17,199 nt of DNA from Methanosarcinales archaeon (lineage in GTDB: Archaea; Halobacteriota; Methanosarcinia; Methanosarcinales; Methanogasteraceae): positions 1 through 17,199 of the forward strand of contig DAOVGO010000160.1 of the NCBI GenBank assembly GCA_030672345.1, written 5' to 3'. The notes below the pieces were generated by a model. The model did no database searches and was not told the DNA's origin. It saw only the letters and a list, made by a program, of their open reading frames with translations. Both the position numbers and the translations under genes were made by a program. Shown here piece by piece: positions 1 to 6,006 of the stretch; within the stretch, counting starts at the first letter, position 1, and each line of letters starts with the position of its first letter.

Positions 1-462
1 GCGCTCGATGTGGAGCACCGCCTGACAAAAGCCGACCAGGACGGGCTCAATCCCAAAGGCATCAACGTCATCCGCTCCTTTGATGGCAACATCAAGATCT
101 GGGGTGCGCGCACGCTTGGAGGCGATGACAACGGTGAGTTCAGGTACATCAGCACACGCCGTTTCTTCAATTTCCTGCGCGAGTCCATAGACGAGGGAAC
201 GCAGTTTGTGGTATTTGAGCCAAACAGTCCGGCGCTCTGGCAGCGCATCAAGCGGAGCGTCGGCGACTTCCTGTTGCGGCAGTGGCGGGAGGGGGCGCTC
301 TTTGGCGAGACACCTGATAAAGCGTTCTTTGTCAGATGCGACGAAGAGACAAACCCACCAGAAGTGCGCGAGGCAGGACAGGTGGTGACCGAAATCGGTG
401 TTGCGATTGTCAAGCCAGCCGAGTTTGTCATCTTCCGCATCCAGCAAACGACAGGAGGGTGA
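1..462 (+). CDS. Contractile tail sheath protein, C-terminal part (5' end outside window)
   Basis: This is the C-terminal 153 residues of a contractile sheath subunit, open to the window edge (frame starts at base 1). The sheath forms the outer helical cylinder that shortens and drives the inner tube into the target. The visible part matches the conserved sheath C-terminal domain. It has the 'GINVIRSF' and 'IKIWGARTL' strands, the 'RYISTRRFFNFL' segment, the 'FEPNSPALWQRIKRSV' helix start and the 'GALFGETPDKAFFVRCDEE' stretch, as in Afp2-4/Pvc2-4 and many phage sheaths. The protein ends in '...FVIFRIQQTTGG'. The tube gene follows after 36 bases. The GTG at base 10 lies inside the domain and is not a real start. 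eCIS loci often carry several sheath paralogues; only this one is visible. Confidence 0.95.
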   Translation, partial: ALDVEHRLTKADQDGLNPKGINVIRSFDGNIKIWGARTLGGDDNGEFRYISTRRFFNFLRESIDEGTQFVVFEPNSPALWQRIKRSVGDFLLRQWREGALFGETPDKAFFVRCDEETNPPEVREAGQVVTEIGVAIVKPAEFVIFRIQQTTGG

Positions 463-466
463 AGCT

Positions 467-499
467 ATGAACAGACATAACATAAAGGAGGATTTCTGA
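467..499 (+). other. Possible 10-codon minigene between sheath and tube genes
   Basis: The sheath-tube gap contains an ATG at 467 that opens an eleven-codon frame (peptide MNRHNIKEDF). A GGAGGG run at 454-459 precedes it by a suitable distance. Its TGA (497-499) overlaps the A of the tube gene ATG. This geometry would suit translational coupling of sheath and tube, but such a short frame can arise by chance because the sequence also contains the tube gene's own ribosome binding site. Confidence 0.2.
484..493 (+). promoter_or_regulatory. Strong ribosome binding site of the tube gene
   Basis: AAAGGAGGAT sits about six bases before the ATG at 499 and is a near-perfect anti-Shine-Dalgarno match. 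It fits a protein needed in high copy number, as the tube subunit is. Confidence 0.7.
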
Positions 500-924
500 T
501 GGCAAGAGTTGATCCATACAAGAACTTTCGGTTCCTCGTGGAGATTGATGGCATTGTGCAGGCGGGATTTTCTGATTGCACCGGTTTTGGCTCGACCATT
601 GAAGTCATAGACTATCGCGAGGGCGGTGAGGCGGCTACAGTGCGCAAGCTACCCGGGAAGGTGACTTACCCGGATATTGTGCTCAAGTGGGGCGTAACCG
701 ACTCGCGCGAACTCTACGACTGGCACCTGGCGGCAGTCAATGGGCAGATTGAGCGCAAGAACGGTTCTGTCATTCTGCTTGATGATACCGGGCAGGAGAA
801 GGTGCGCTGGAATTTCTTTGCTGCATGGCCAAGCAAATGGGACGGACCAGACTTCAGCGCCAAGGGAAACGATGTGGCGATTGACACGTTGACTGTGAGC
901 TGTGAAAGGGTAGAGCAGGCATGA
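499..924 (+). CDS. Inner tube protein (Afp1/Afp5-type, phage T4 gp19-like)
   Basis: This is the 141-residue subunit of the rigid inner tube that stacks as hexameric rings inside the sheath and is propelled outward on contraction. The sequence is typical of the gp19-like tail tube family in length and pattern. It starts 'MARVDPYKNFRFLVEIDGI', followed by the 'AGFSDCTGF' turn, the 'IEVIDYREGGE' strand, the 'KLPGKVTYPDIVLKWG' hairpin and the C-terminal 'FFAAWPSKWDGPDFSAKG' and 'IDTLTVSCERVE' strands. A strong ribosome binding site fixes the start. The TGA overlaps the next ATG in an ATGA junction, so translation is probably coupled. Only one tube gene is present in this stretch, whereas several eCIS have two or three; others could lie upstream of the window. 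Confidence 0.95.
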   Translation: MARVDPYKNFRFLVEIDGIVQAGFSDCTGFGSTIEVIDYREGGEAATVRKLPGKVTYPDIVLKWGVTDSRELYDWHLAAVNGQIERKNGSVILLDDTGQEKVRWNFFAAWPSKWDGPDFSAKGNDVAIDTLTVSCERVEQA

Positions 925-1295
925 ATAATGCATTCAGTACTGAATTTGAATTCGTGCTGCCCAGAGGTTATGTGGATAAAGAGGGGACCATCCATCGGGA
1001 TGGGGTGATGCGACTTGCAACAGCCGCCGATGAGATCCTGCCACTAAAGGATTCCCGTGTGCAGGCAAATCCGGCGTATCTGGTCATCATCCTGCTATCG
1101 CGAGTTGTTACGCGGATAGGTTCCCTTGAAGTGATCAATCCAAAGGTGATCGAGGAGATGTTTGCTTCTGACCTTGCCTACCTGCAGGAGTTCTACAATC
1201 GCATCAACGGGAATGGCACCCGCGCGCTGAAGGTCGTCTGTCCGCACTGCCAGCAGGGGTTCGAGGTGGATCCGGAACGCCTGGGGGAATCGTAG
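921..1295 (+). CDS. Phage tail assembly protein-like (eCIS small conserved protein)
   Basis: This is a 124-residue protein of the kind found directly after the tube gene in eCIS loci and often annotated as phage tail assembly protein. Visible features are the N-terminal 'FEFVLPRGYVDKEGTIHRDG' strand pair, a central 'AYLVIILLSRVVTRIG' hydrophobic segment, a helix around 'LYNRIN'-type residues ('YLQEFYNRING') and a C-terminal CPHC pair (C107 and C110) followed by 'FEVD'. One CxxC pair alone cannot make a full zinc site, so dimerisation or a structural role is possible. By position it may act like the tail assembly chaperones of phages; that role is inferred. It overlaps the tube gene by four bases. 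Its TAG lies inside the DUF6760 frame, which is open in the -1 frame relative to this gene. Confidence 0.8.
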   Translation: MNNAFSTEFEFVLPRGYVDKEGTIHRDGVMRLATAADEILPLKDSRVQANPAYLVIILLSRVVTRIGSLEVINPKVIEEMFASDLAYLQEFYNRINGNGTRALKVVCPHCQQGFEVDPERLGES

Positions 1296-1447
1296 GCTAC
1301 CCCCTCAATCAGCTTTACGAGGAGGTAGCCTACATCGCCTATAACTTCCACTGGTCGTATGAGGCGATACTGAACATGGAACATGCTGAACGACGGCGGT
1401 GGGTGGAGGAAGTTGCAAAGACCATCCGTGCTGCGCAGATATCGTAA
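1289..1447 (+). CDS. DUF6760 family small protein, no standard start codon (probable frameshift product)
   Basis: The frame encodes about 52 residues of the conserved eCIS small-protein family DUF6760. It contains 'GYPLNQLYEEVAYIAYNFHW', then 'SYEAILNMEHAERRRWVEEV' and a TAA at 1445-1447. The family is usually encoded right here, between the assembly protein and the LysM gene. The frame is open from 1172, after a TGA at 1169-1171. It has no ATG, GTG or TTG until the ATG at 1376, which would discard more than half of the conserved domain. The possibilities are an ATC start at 1289 (behind GGGGGA), a CTG start further up, or a -1 frameshift from the upstream gene near the G run at 1283-1287. 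The start given is where family similarity begins. The function is unknown; small size and position suggest assembly or baseplate connection. Confidence 0.7.
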   Translation: MVGYPLNQLYEEVAYIAYNFHWSYEAILNMEHAERRRWVEEVAKTIRAAQIS

Positions 1448-1450
1448 GGT

Positions 1451-1456
1451 GGGAGG
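1451..1456 (+). promoter_or_regulatory. Ribosome binding site deciding the start at 1467
   Basis: GGGAGG lies ten bases before the ATG at 1467 and just after the DUF6760 stop. It supports 1467 as the start of the following gene rather than the in-frame ATG at 1383, which lies within the DUF6760 reading frame and lacks such a site. Confidence 0.6.
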
Positions 1457-1466
1457 CATAGCAGCA

Positions 1467-2834
1467 ATGAGTACCGAAACACAGGAACGGACCGGGCGCG
1501 AAAGTACTGGACTGCCATCAGGCGTTCGCAAGCGCCAATCATGGCGTCCGCCTGCTGTGCGCGTGCTGGAGACACTCGTATCAGGGCTCATGCGCCATGC
1601 TAAGCCGTTTGTGAGCAATGCTGCAGAACGGTTGGCATGGTACGAGCAATTCATCCAGCGCGTGCGACCGTGGCAGGGATGGCTGCCGATGTCACTGGAG
1701 TTCCCTACAAAGGAGCAGACGTCAGAAGGACCAATACAGGAGACGCCAGCAATCCACAAGGTATCGCACAGGAACGGATCTGATGCTACGAACGAAACTT
1801 CGCCACCTCCGGTCCAGCGCTATGCAGCACCTGCAGCACCCACTCCAGGGTTGACAACGGCACAACAGCCGAGAGCCAAACCCGCTCCATCTCGTCCTGC
1901 AATCAGACTTGCTATTCTCCGGATGATTCAAACAACAAAGGCAATCTCCGGAATGGATGCTGGCAGCCATAATGAATCGCCACCGATCACACGCGACCAC
2001 AGCTCATGGCGCTGGCTCTCGATTGCAGATGTGTCAAAGTCAGAACCACATCTTGTTACAGGTGCCTCGTCAACACCACGTCAGGAAGTGAGCGGTGGTT
2101 TTCCGATGCATCAACCATCACACCCGGTTCTGCCAGAAGCCAGGCGAACGAGAACAGAACCAGAAACATCGCCGCTGATGCAGTGGACGAAAACTCGTGA
2201 AACGTCTCTGGCTACTGGACCTGCCATCCTTCAGACGATCCAGACAACAAAGGCGATCTCCGGAATGGATGCTGGCAGTCATAATGAATCACCACTGATC
2301 ACACGCGACCATAATTCATGGCACTGGTTATCGATTGCAGATGTGTCAAAGTCAGAATCACATCTTGTTACAGGTGCCTCGTCAACACCACGTCAGGAAG
2401 TGAGCGGTGGTTTTCCGATGCATCAACCATCACACCCGGTTCTGCCAGAAGCCAGGCGAACGAGAACAGAACCGGAAACATCGCCGCTGATGCAGTGGAC
2501 AAAAACTCGTGAAGCCTCTACAGCTTCGCCATCAAAATCCGAATCACGGGGTGCCATTGAAACGTTGCTTGAACAAACAGTAATGCCGGTTCCACTGCCT
2601 GGACTTGAACTGCGGCTGGTATCGCCCGGTGAAGAGGATTCCTCAACCCATACTCTACAACATGTCGCTGATGCTGATGACAGACAACCGGCAGCAGATG
2701 ATTCGACACCGCCGATGTATGTGCCTGCTTCGCCACCGAGACCAGAACTCGATATCAACGAGGTAGCCGAGAAGGTCTATAACACGCTCGTGCGCCGTCA
2801 GCAGATCGAAAGGGAAAGGATGGGGTTGTACTAA
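1467..2834 (+). CDS. Proline-rich, probably disordered eCIS protein with internal duplication and conserved C-terminal helix
   Basis: This protein has 455 residues when started at 1467. The N-terminal third has a helical, basic segment ('RVLETLVSGLMRHAKPFVSN'). The middle is rich in Pro, Ser, Thr and charged residues and looks disordered; it carries two near-identical 97-residue copies (residues 149-245 and 253-349) separated by seven residues. The C-terminus, 'DINEVAEKVYNTLVRRQQIE' followed by 'RERMGLY', is a helix resembling the C-terminal motif of poorly described eCIS proteins that sit just before the LysM gene. I cannot assign a function. A flexible tether ending in a docking helix for the baseplate or tube is one reading. 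No signal peptide or membrane segment is seen. The next gene starts immediately after the TAA, so expression is tightly coupled. Confidence 0.75.
   Translation: MSTETQERTGRESTGLPSGVRKRQSWRPPAVRVLETLVSGLMRHAKPFVSNAAERLAWYEQFIQRVRPWQGWLPMSLEFPTKEQTSEGPIQETPAIHKVSHRNGSDATNETSPPPVQRYAAPAAPTPGLTTAQQPRAKPAPSRPAIRLAILRMIQTTKAISGMDAGSHNESPPITRDHSSWRWLSIADVSKSEPHLVTGASSTPRQEVSGGFPMHQPSHPVLPEARRTRTEPETSPLMQWTKTRETSLATGPAILQTIQTTKAISGMDAGSHNESPLITRDHNSWHWLSIADVSKSESHLVTGASSTPRQEVSGGFPMHQPSHPVLPEARRTRTEPETSPLMQWTKTREASTASPSKSESRGAIETLLEQTVMPVPLPGLELRLVSPGEEDSSTHTLQHVADADDRQPAADDSTPPMYVPASPPRPELDINEVAEKVYNTLVRRQQIERERMGLY
1911..2201 (+). repeat. Direct repeat copy 1 (312-bp period) inside the proline-rich gene
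   Basis: The first of two in-frame copies begins 'AILRMIQTTKAISGMDAGSH' and ends '...SPLMQWTKTRE'. It matches 2223-2513 at a constant 312-base offset. The last roughly 170 bases differ at only about three positions, while the first 120 are clearly more diverged. Confidence 0.9.
2223..2513 (+). repeat. Direct repeat copy 2 (312-bp period) inside the proline-rich gene
   Basis: The second copy begins 'AILQTIQTTKAISGMDAGSH'. It preserves the reading frame because the period is a multiple of three (104 codons). The uneven divergence between its two halves suggests recent partial gene conversion or selection on the first half. Confidence 0.9.
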
Positions 2835-3461
2835 ATGCCACTTACGAAAGCACTCATCATCAACACGGATGCCCTCGTGCCAATTCCAATTCCGGTGATG
2901 TTCAATCCGCCTGAGTATCGGCTTCAGAAGACCAATACGTTCAGCGAAATTACTGTTCCTGGACTCGGTTCATCACTGCTCCAGTTTGTGAGCGGGAATG
3001 CGCAGACGCTGACGATGGATCTGTTCTTTGACACCACTGATATCGGGGTCGATGTGCGTGTGCATACAGAACTGGTGATCGGATTAACCGCTGTCAATGC
3101 TAAAACACATGCCCCGCCCAGGCTCCTCTTCCTATGGGGCTCACTCATCTTCCCATGTGTTCTGCAGAGCGTGACGCAGCGGTACGAATACTTCAATGCA
3201 GCCGGGATGCCGCTCAGGGCGCGGCTGACCGTGACACTGAAGGGCTATGACCTGCTCGAAAGCTTGCTGGCGAGTATCCCGCTGGAGTCTGCCGATCGTA
3301 CCAAGCTGCGGGTGGTCAGGGCTGGCGATACCCTCCAGAGTATTGCCGCAGAAGAATACGACGATCCTGGGCAGTGGCGCCCCATCGCTGAAGCGAACCG
3401 GATCGACAATCCACTGGTGATCCAGGCAGGACAGGCACTGCGCATCCCGCCACTGGACTAA
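2835..3461 (+). CDS. LysM-domain baseplate adaptor (Afp7-like)
   Basis: This 208-residue protein links the inner tube to the central hub. The N-terminal part (about residues 1-150) has the typical 'MFNPPEYRLQKTNTFSEITV' opening, 'LLQFVSGNAQTLTMDLFFDT' and 'ERLTVTLKGYDLLE'-type strands ('ARLTVTLKGYDLLE'), all characteristic of eCIS/phage hub adaptor proteins. Residues 158-205 form a LysM module: 'LRVVRAGDTLQSIAAEEYDD', then 'WRPIAEANRIDNPLVIQAGQ', ending 'ALRIPPLD'. In free-standing enzymes LysM binds peptidoglycan or chitin. In contractile tails (T4 gp53, Afp7) it serves as a structural clamp in the baseplate, which is the role expected here. The ATG abuts the previous stop codon. Confidence 0.93.
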   Translation: MPLTKALIINTDALVPIPIPVMFNPPEYRLQKTNTFSEITVPGLGSSLLQFVSGNAQTLTMDLFFDTTDIGVDVRVHTELVIGLTAVNAKTHAPPRLLFLWGSLIFPCVLQSVTQRYEYFNAAGMPLRARLTVTLKGYDLLESLLASIPLESADRTKLRVVRAGDTLQSIAAEEYDDPGQWRPIAEANRIDNPLVIQAGQALRIPPLD

Positions 3462-3476
3462 AAGGAGACTTGAATT

Positions 3477-4550
3477 ATGGTGGCTGCCGGCTTATCAGGC
3501 ACGGACATCTATGTCCCGAATTTCGAGATCACAGCCAGCAACACACCGATCAGACCGGATGTGGCTAAATCCATTCTGCGAGTCACTGTGGATAACCGGC
3601 TCGATTCACCAGGGATGTTCAGCTTCGATGTCAACGATCCGGAACTGAGGTTCATTGATGCCAGGCAGGGTTTGTTCGCTGAGGGCACTGAGATCGCCAT
3701 TCGACTCGGCTACATGGGGCAGATGGAGGCGATGATGATGGGTGAAATATCAGCACTCGAACCGAACTTTCCAGACAGCGGTGCACCGACGCTGACCGTG
3801 CGAGGCTTTGATCTCCTGCACCGCCTGACCAGGGGCACATTCACCCGAACGTTTACGAATCAGTCACTCCGCCAGATCTCACAGCAAATAGCAGGCGAGA
3901 TGGGGCTCGGCGTGCAAATAGATTCAGTGCAGGGTGTGGACGAGCCGCATGAATACATGGCACAGTCGAACCAGAGCAATCTGCAATTTCTTCAGGGTAA
4001 AGCAGAGCATCTGGGATTGCAGGTCTGGGTCGAGAACAGTATCATGCGTGTTGGGCAGCGCACAGCAAGCTCGACGCAGATTCCGATCACGCTCGAATGG
4101 GGCAAGACACTGAGAAGTTTTCAGCCGCGCCTCACAATGGCAGGACAGGTGAATGAGGTGATCGTACGGGGCTGGGACCCGGTGCGTGCCCAGCAATTCA
4201 CAGGCAGGGCGCAGCAGAACGGCGCGATGACCAGGGAACTGTCTGCAACCGGGCAGCAACAGGTATCGCGAGGGTCTGGAGGAACGTCGCAGTCGGTCGT
4301 GAGTGACCGCCCGATTTCCAGCCAGACAGAAGCTGATATGATGGCACAGGCGATTCTTGCTGACATCACAGATAACCTCATCACCGGCACCGGTTCAAGC
4401 ATGGGCAGGACCGATATTCGTGCCGGAGTTGATGTGCAGCTGACAAGGATCGGAAGGTTTGGTGGAACGTATCAGGTGCTCAAAGCGACGCACACGTTAG
4501 GTTCCAGCGGCTATCAAACAACGTTTGAAGTGAGGAGACGAATCCTATGA
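3477..4550 (+). CDS. Baseplate central hub protein, gp27/phage protein D-like (Afp8 N-terminal equivalent)
   Basis: This 357-residue protein corresponds to the tube-initiating hub (T4 gp27, phage P2 gpD, the N-terminal half of VgrG/Afp8). Evidence includes 'VDNRLDSPGMFSFDVNDPEL' near the N-terminus, the 'EGTEIAIRLGYMGQMEAMMM' strand pair, 'GFDLLHRLTRGTFTRTFTNQ', 'IAGEMGLGVQID', 'NLQFLQGKAEHLGLQVWVEN' and a C-terminal 'VDVQLTRIGRFGGTYQVLKA' strand. These follow the domain order of the phage GPD family. It would form a trimer converting six-fold to three-fold symmetry. The ATG at 3477 follows AAAGGAGA (near 3461-3468). The TGA overlaps the next ATG (ATGA), so hub and spike are translated together. 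VgrG fuses these two halves; here they are separate genes. Confidence 0.93.
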   Translation: MVAAGLSGTDIYVPNFEITASNTPIRPDVAKSILRVTVDNRLDSPGMFSFDVNDPELRFIDARQGLFAEGTEIAIRLGYMGQMEAMMMGEISALEPNFPDSGAPTLTVRGFDLLHRLTRGTFTRTFTNQSLRQISQQIAGEMGLGVQIDSVQGVDEPHEYMAQSNQSNLQFLQGKAEHLGLQVWVENSIMRVGQRTASSTQIPITLEWGKTLRSFQPRLTMAGQVNEVIVRGWDPVRAQQFTGRAQQNGAMTRELSATGQQQVSRGSGGTSQSVVSDRPISSQTEADMMAQAILADITDNLITGTGSSMGRTDIRAGVDVQLTRIGRFGGTYQVLKATHTLGSSGYQTTFEVRRRIL

Positions 4551-5182
4551 CATTTGACATCGGAACAGAACAGCGCGGTGACAATCGCATCTATGGTGTG
4601 GTCGTGGGTAAGGTCACGAACAACAAAGATGACCCGCAGCATCTGGGACGCGTGGAACTGACGTTTCCATGGTGGTCTGACAGCGATAAGAGCCACTGGG
4701 CACGTATAGCTACGTTCATGGCAGGTCCAGAACGCGGTGCCTTCTTTCTACCTGAAGTAGGCGACGAGGTGCTGGTCGCATTCGAGCATGGTGACATTCA
4801 CCGCCCTTATGTGATCGGTGCACTGTGGAATGGGGAGGCAAAGCCCCCTTTCGATAACGCCGATGGGAAGAATAATATTCGATTCATCAAGTCACGCAGC
4901 GGGCACATCATCAGACTGGATGACACCGAGAACGCTGAGAAGATCGAGATCATTGATAAGACAGGAAACAATTCCGTCACGATAGACAGCAAAGAGAACA
5001 CGATTACGATTGAGTCGGCAAAGGACGTGATCATTCAGGCGCCGCAGGGCAGGATCAGCCTTGATGCGCAGAATATAGAGATTACGTCTGCGGCTGATAC
5101 AAAGCTCGAAGCACAGACAACACTTGACCTGAAGGCGAGCGCGAACCTGACCATCAAGGGTCAGATGGTAAACATCAACTGA
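4547..5182 (+). CDS. Baseplate spike protein, gp5/VgrG C-terminal-like (Afp8 C-terminal equivalent)
   Basis: This 211-residue protein is the trimeric spike below the hub. Residues about 15-95 form the gp5-type OB-fold: 'GVVVGKVTNNKDDPQHLGRV', 'ELTFPWWSD', 'HWARIATFMAGPERGAFFLP', 'EVGDEVLVAFEHGDIHRPYV' and 'IGALWNGEAKPP'. Residues about 100-211 are short repeated strands with alternating hydrophobic and polar residues ('NSVTIDSKENTITIESAKD', 'TTLDLKASANLTIKGQMVNI'), as in the triple-stranded beta-helix that forms the needle. No lysozyme domain is inserted, unlike T4 gp5. The start overlaps the gp27-like gene in an ATGA junction, and the PAAR gene follows nine bases after the stop. Confidence 0.95.
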   Translation: MTFDIGTEQRGDNRIYGVVVGKVTNNKDDPQHLGRVELTFPWWSDSDKSHWARIATFMAGPERGAFFLPEVGDEVLVAFEHGDIHRPYVIGALWNGEAKPPFDNADGKNNIRFIKSRSGHIIRLDDTENAEKIEIIDKTGNNSVTIDSKENTITIESAKDVIIQAPQGRISLDAQNIEITSAADTKLEAQTTLDLKASANLTIKGQMVNIN

Positions 5183-5191
5183 GGAGTAAAT

Positions 5192-5581
5192 ATGGGAATG
5201 CCAGCCGCAAAGCAAGGCGATCAGATTACAGCAATCGATACGCACATCATCATTCCGCCACCACCCCCGCCTGCGACAGTGCCGACACCCCACCCGTTCA
5301 GCGGCATCATCGACGGCAGCTTGAGCCCGGACGTGAATATCATGGGGTTCCCTGCAGCCACGGTTGGCAGCACCGCAACCAACACCCCGCCGCATCTGCC
5401 TATCGGGGGCACGTTTCAGAAGCCACCTGCAAACCGCGGCACGATTCAGATCGGCAGCGGAACCGTGTTCATCAGCGGCAAGCCTGCTGCACGGAGTGGC
5501 GATACAGCGATGACGTGCAACGACCCTGCTGATCTGCCGGTAGGAAAAGTCGTGGCAGCAGGGACTGTGATGATTGGCTAA
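5192..5581 (+). CDS. PAAR-type spike tip protein (Afp10-like)
   Basis: This 129-residue protein caps the spike. It opens 'MGMPAAKQGDQITAIDTHII', continues through a run of six prolines and 'PTPHPFSGIIDGSLSPDVNI', and has two typical PAAR segments: 'GFPAATVGSTATNTPPHLP' and 'VFISGKPAARSGDTAMTCND'. It ends 'LPVGKVVAAGTVMIG'. PAAR proteins form a sharp cone, usually stabilised by a metal ion held by His and Cys residues; H84-region 'TPPH' and the 'MTCND' Cys are plausible ligands but this was not tested. PAAR tips can carry effector extensions; none is present here, so cargo probably rides in the tube lumen. The gene sits between spike and gp25-like genes, as usual. Confidence 0.92.
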   Translation: MGMPAAKQGDQITAIDTHIIIPPPPPPATVPTPHPFSGIIDGSLSPDVNIMGFPAATVGSTATNTPPHLPIGGTFQKPPANRGTIQIGSGTVFISGKPAARSGDTAMTCNDPADLPVGKVVAAGTVMIG

Positions 5582-5592
5582 GAGGCAGGATT

Positions 5593-6006
5593 ATGTACAA
5601 TAATTCGAGTGAAGGTAAAGAATTTCTGGGCGCAGGAGTCGCCTTTCCGATAAGGTTGGATGCCGGACGTATTGCGATGAACAGCTATGAAGATCATGTC
5701 CGTCAGTCCATCCGGCTCATTCTGCAGACTGCGAAGAGAGAGCGGATGATGCGCCCTGACTTTGGAGCCGGACTCCACAATCTGGTATTCGAGCCCGTTA
5801 ACCCAGTGACAACAGCACTGGTCCAGCATGAGGTAAAGGAGGCTCTGATTCGATTTGAGCCGCGGATCGATGTGCTGAGTGTGGAGGTCACCGTTGATCA
5901 GAAGGAGGAACAGAAGTTGCTCACCAACATACAATATCGCGTGCGAAGAACGGATACCATCTTCAATCTCGTCTATCCATTTTATCTCGAAAGAGGAGAG
6001 CTCTGA
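5593..6006 (+). CDS. Baseplate wedge protein gp25-like (Afp9-like)
   Basis: This 137-residue protein belongs to the GPW/gp25 family, which joins the baseplate wedge to the first sheath ring and seeds sheath assembly. Visible family motifs are 'GVAFPIRLDAGRIAMNSYED', 'VRQSIRLILQTAKRERMMRP', 'DFGAGLHNLVFEPVNPVTTA' and the later 'VREALIRFEPRIDVLSVEV'-type strand ('KEALIRFEPRIDVLSVEVTV') followed by 'IQYRVRRTDTIFNLVYPFYL'. Length and order agree with the family. The stop TGA shares its last base with the ATG of the giant wedge gene that follows, so the two partner proteins are translationally coupled. Confidence 0.95.
   Translation: MYNNSSEGKEFLGAGVAFPIRLDAGRIAMNSYEDHVRQSIRLILQTAKRERMMRPDFGAGLHNLVFEPVNPVTTALVQHEVKEALIRFEPRIDVLSVEVTVDQKEEQKLLTNIQYRVRRTDTIFNLVYPFYLERGEL

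Noticed and set aside
1383..1466. Upstream ATG at 1383 as the start of the proline-rich protein
   Set aside because: This stretch is inside the DUF6760 frame and has no ribosome binding site. ATG 1467 has GGGAGG at good spacing directly after the DUF6760 stop.
2006..2512. Two similar 64-codon plus-strand frames at 2006-2200 and 2318-2512 as a gene family
   Set aside because: They are out-of-frame readings of the 312-bp duplication inside the proline-rich gene.
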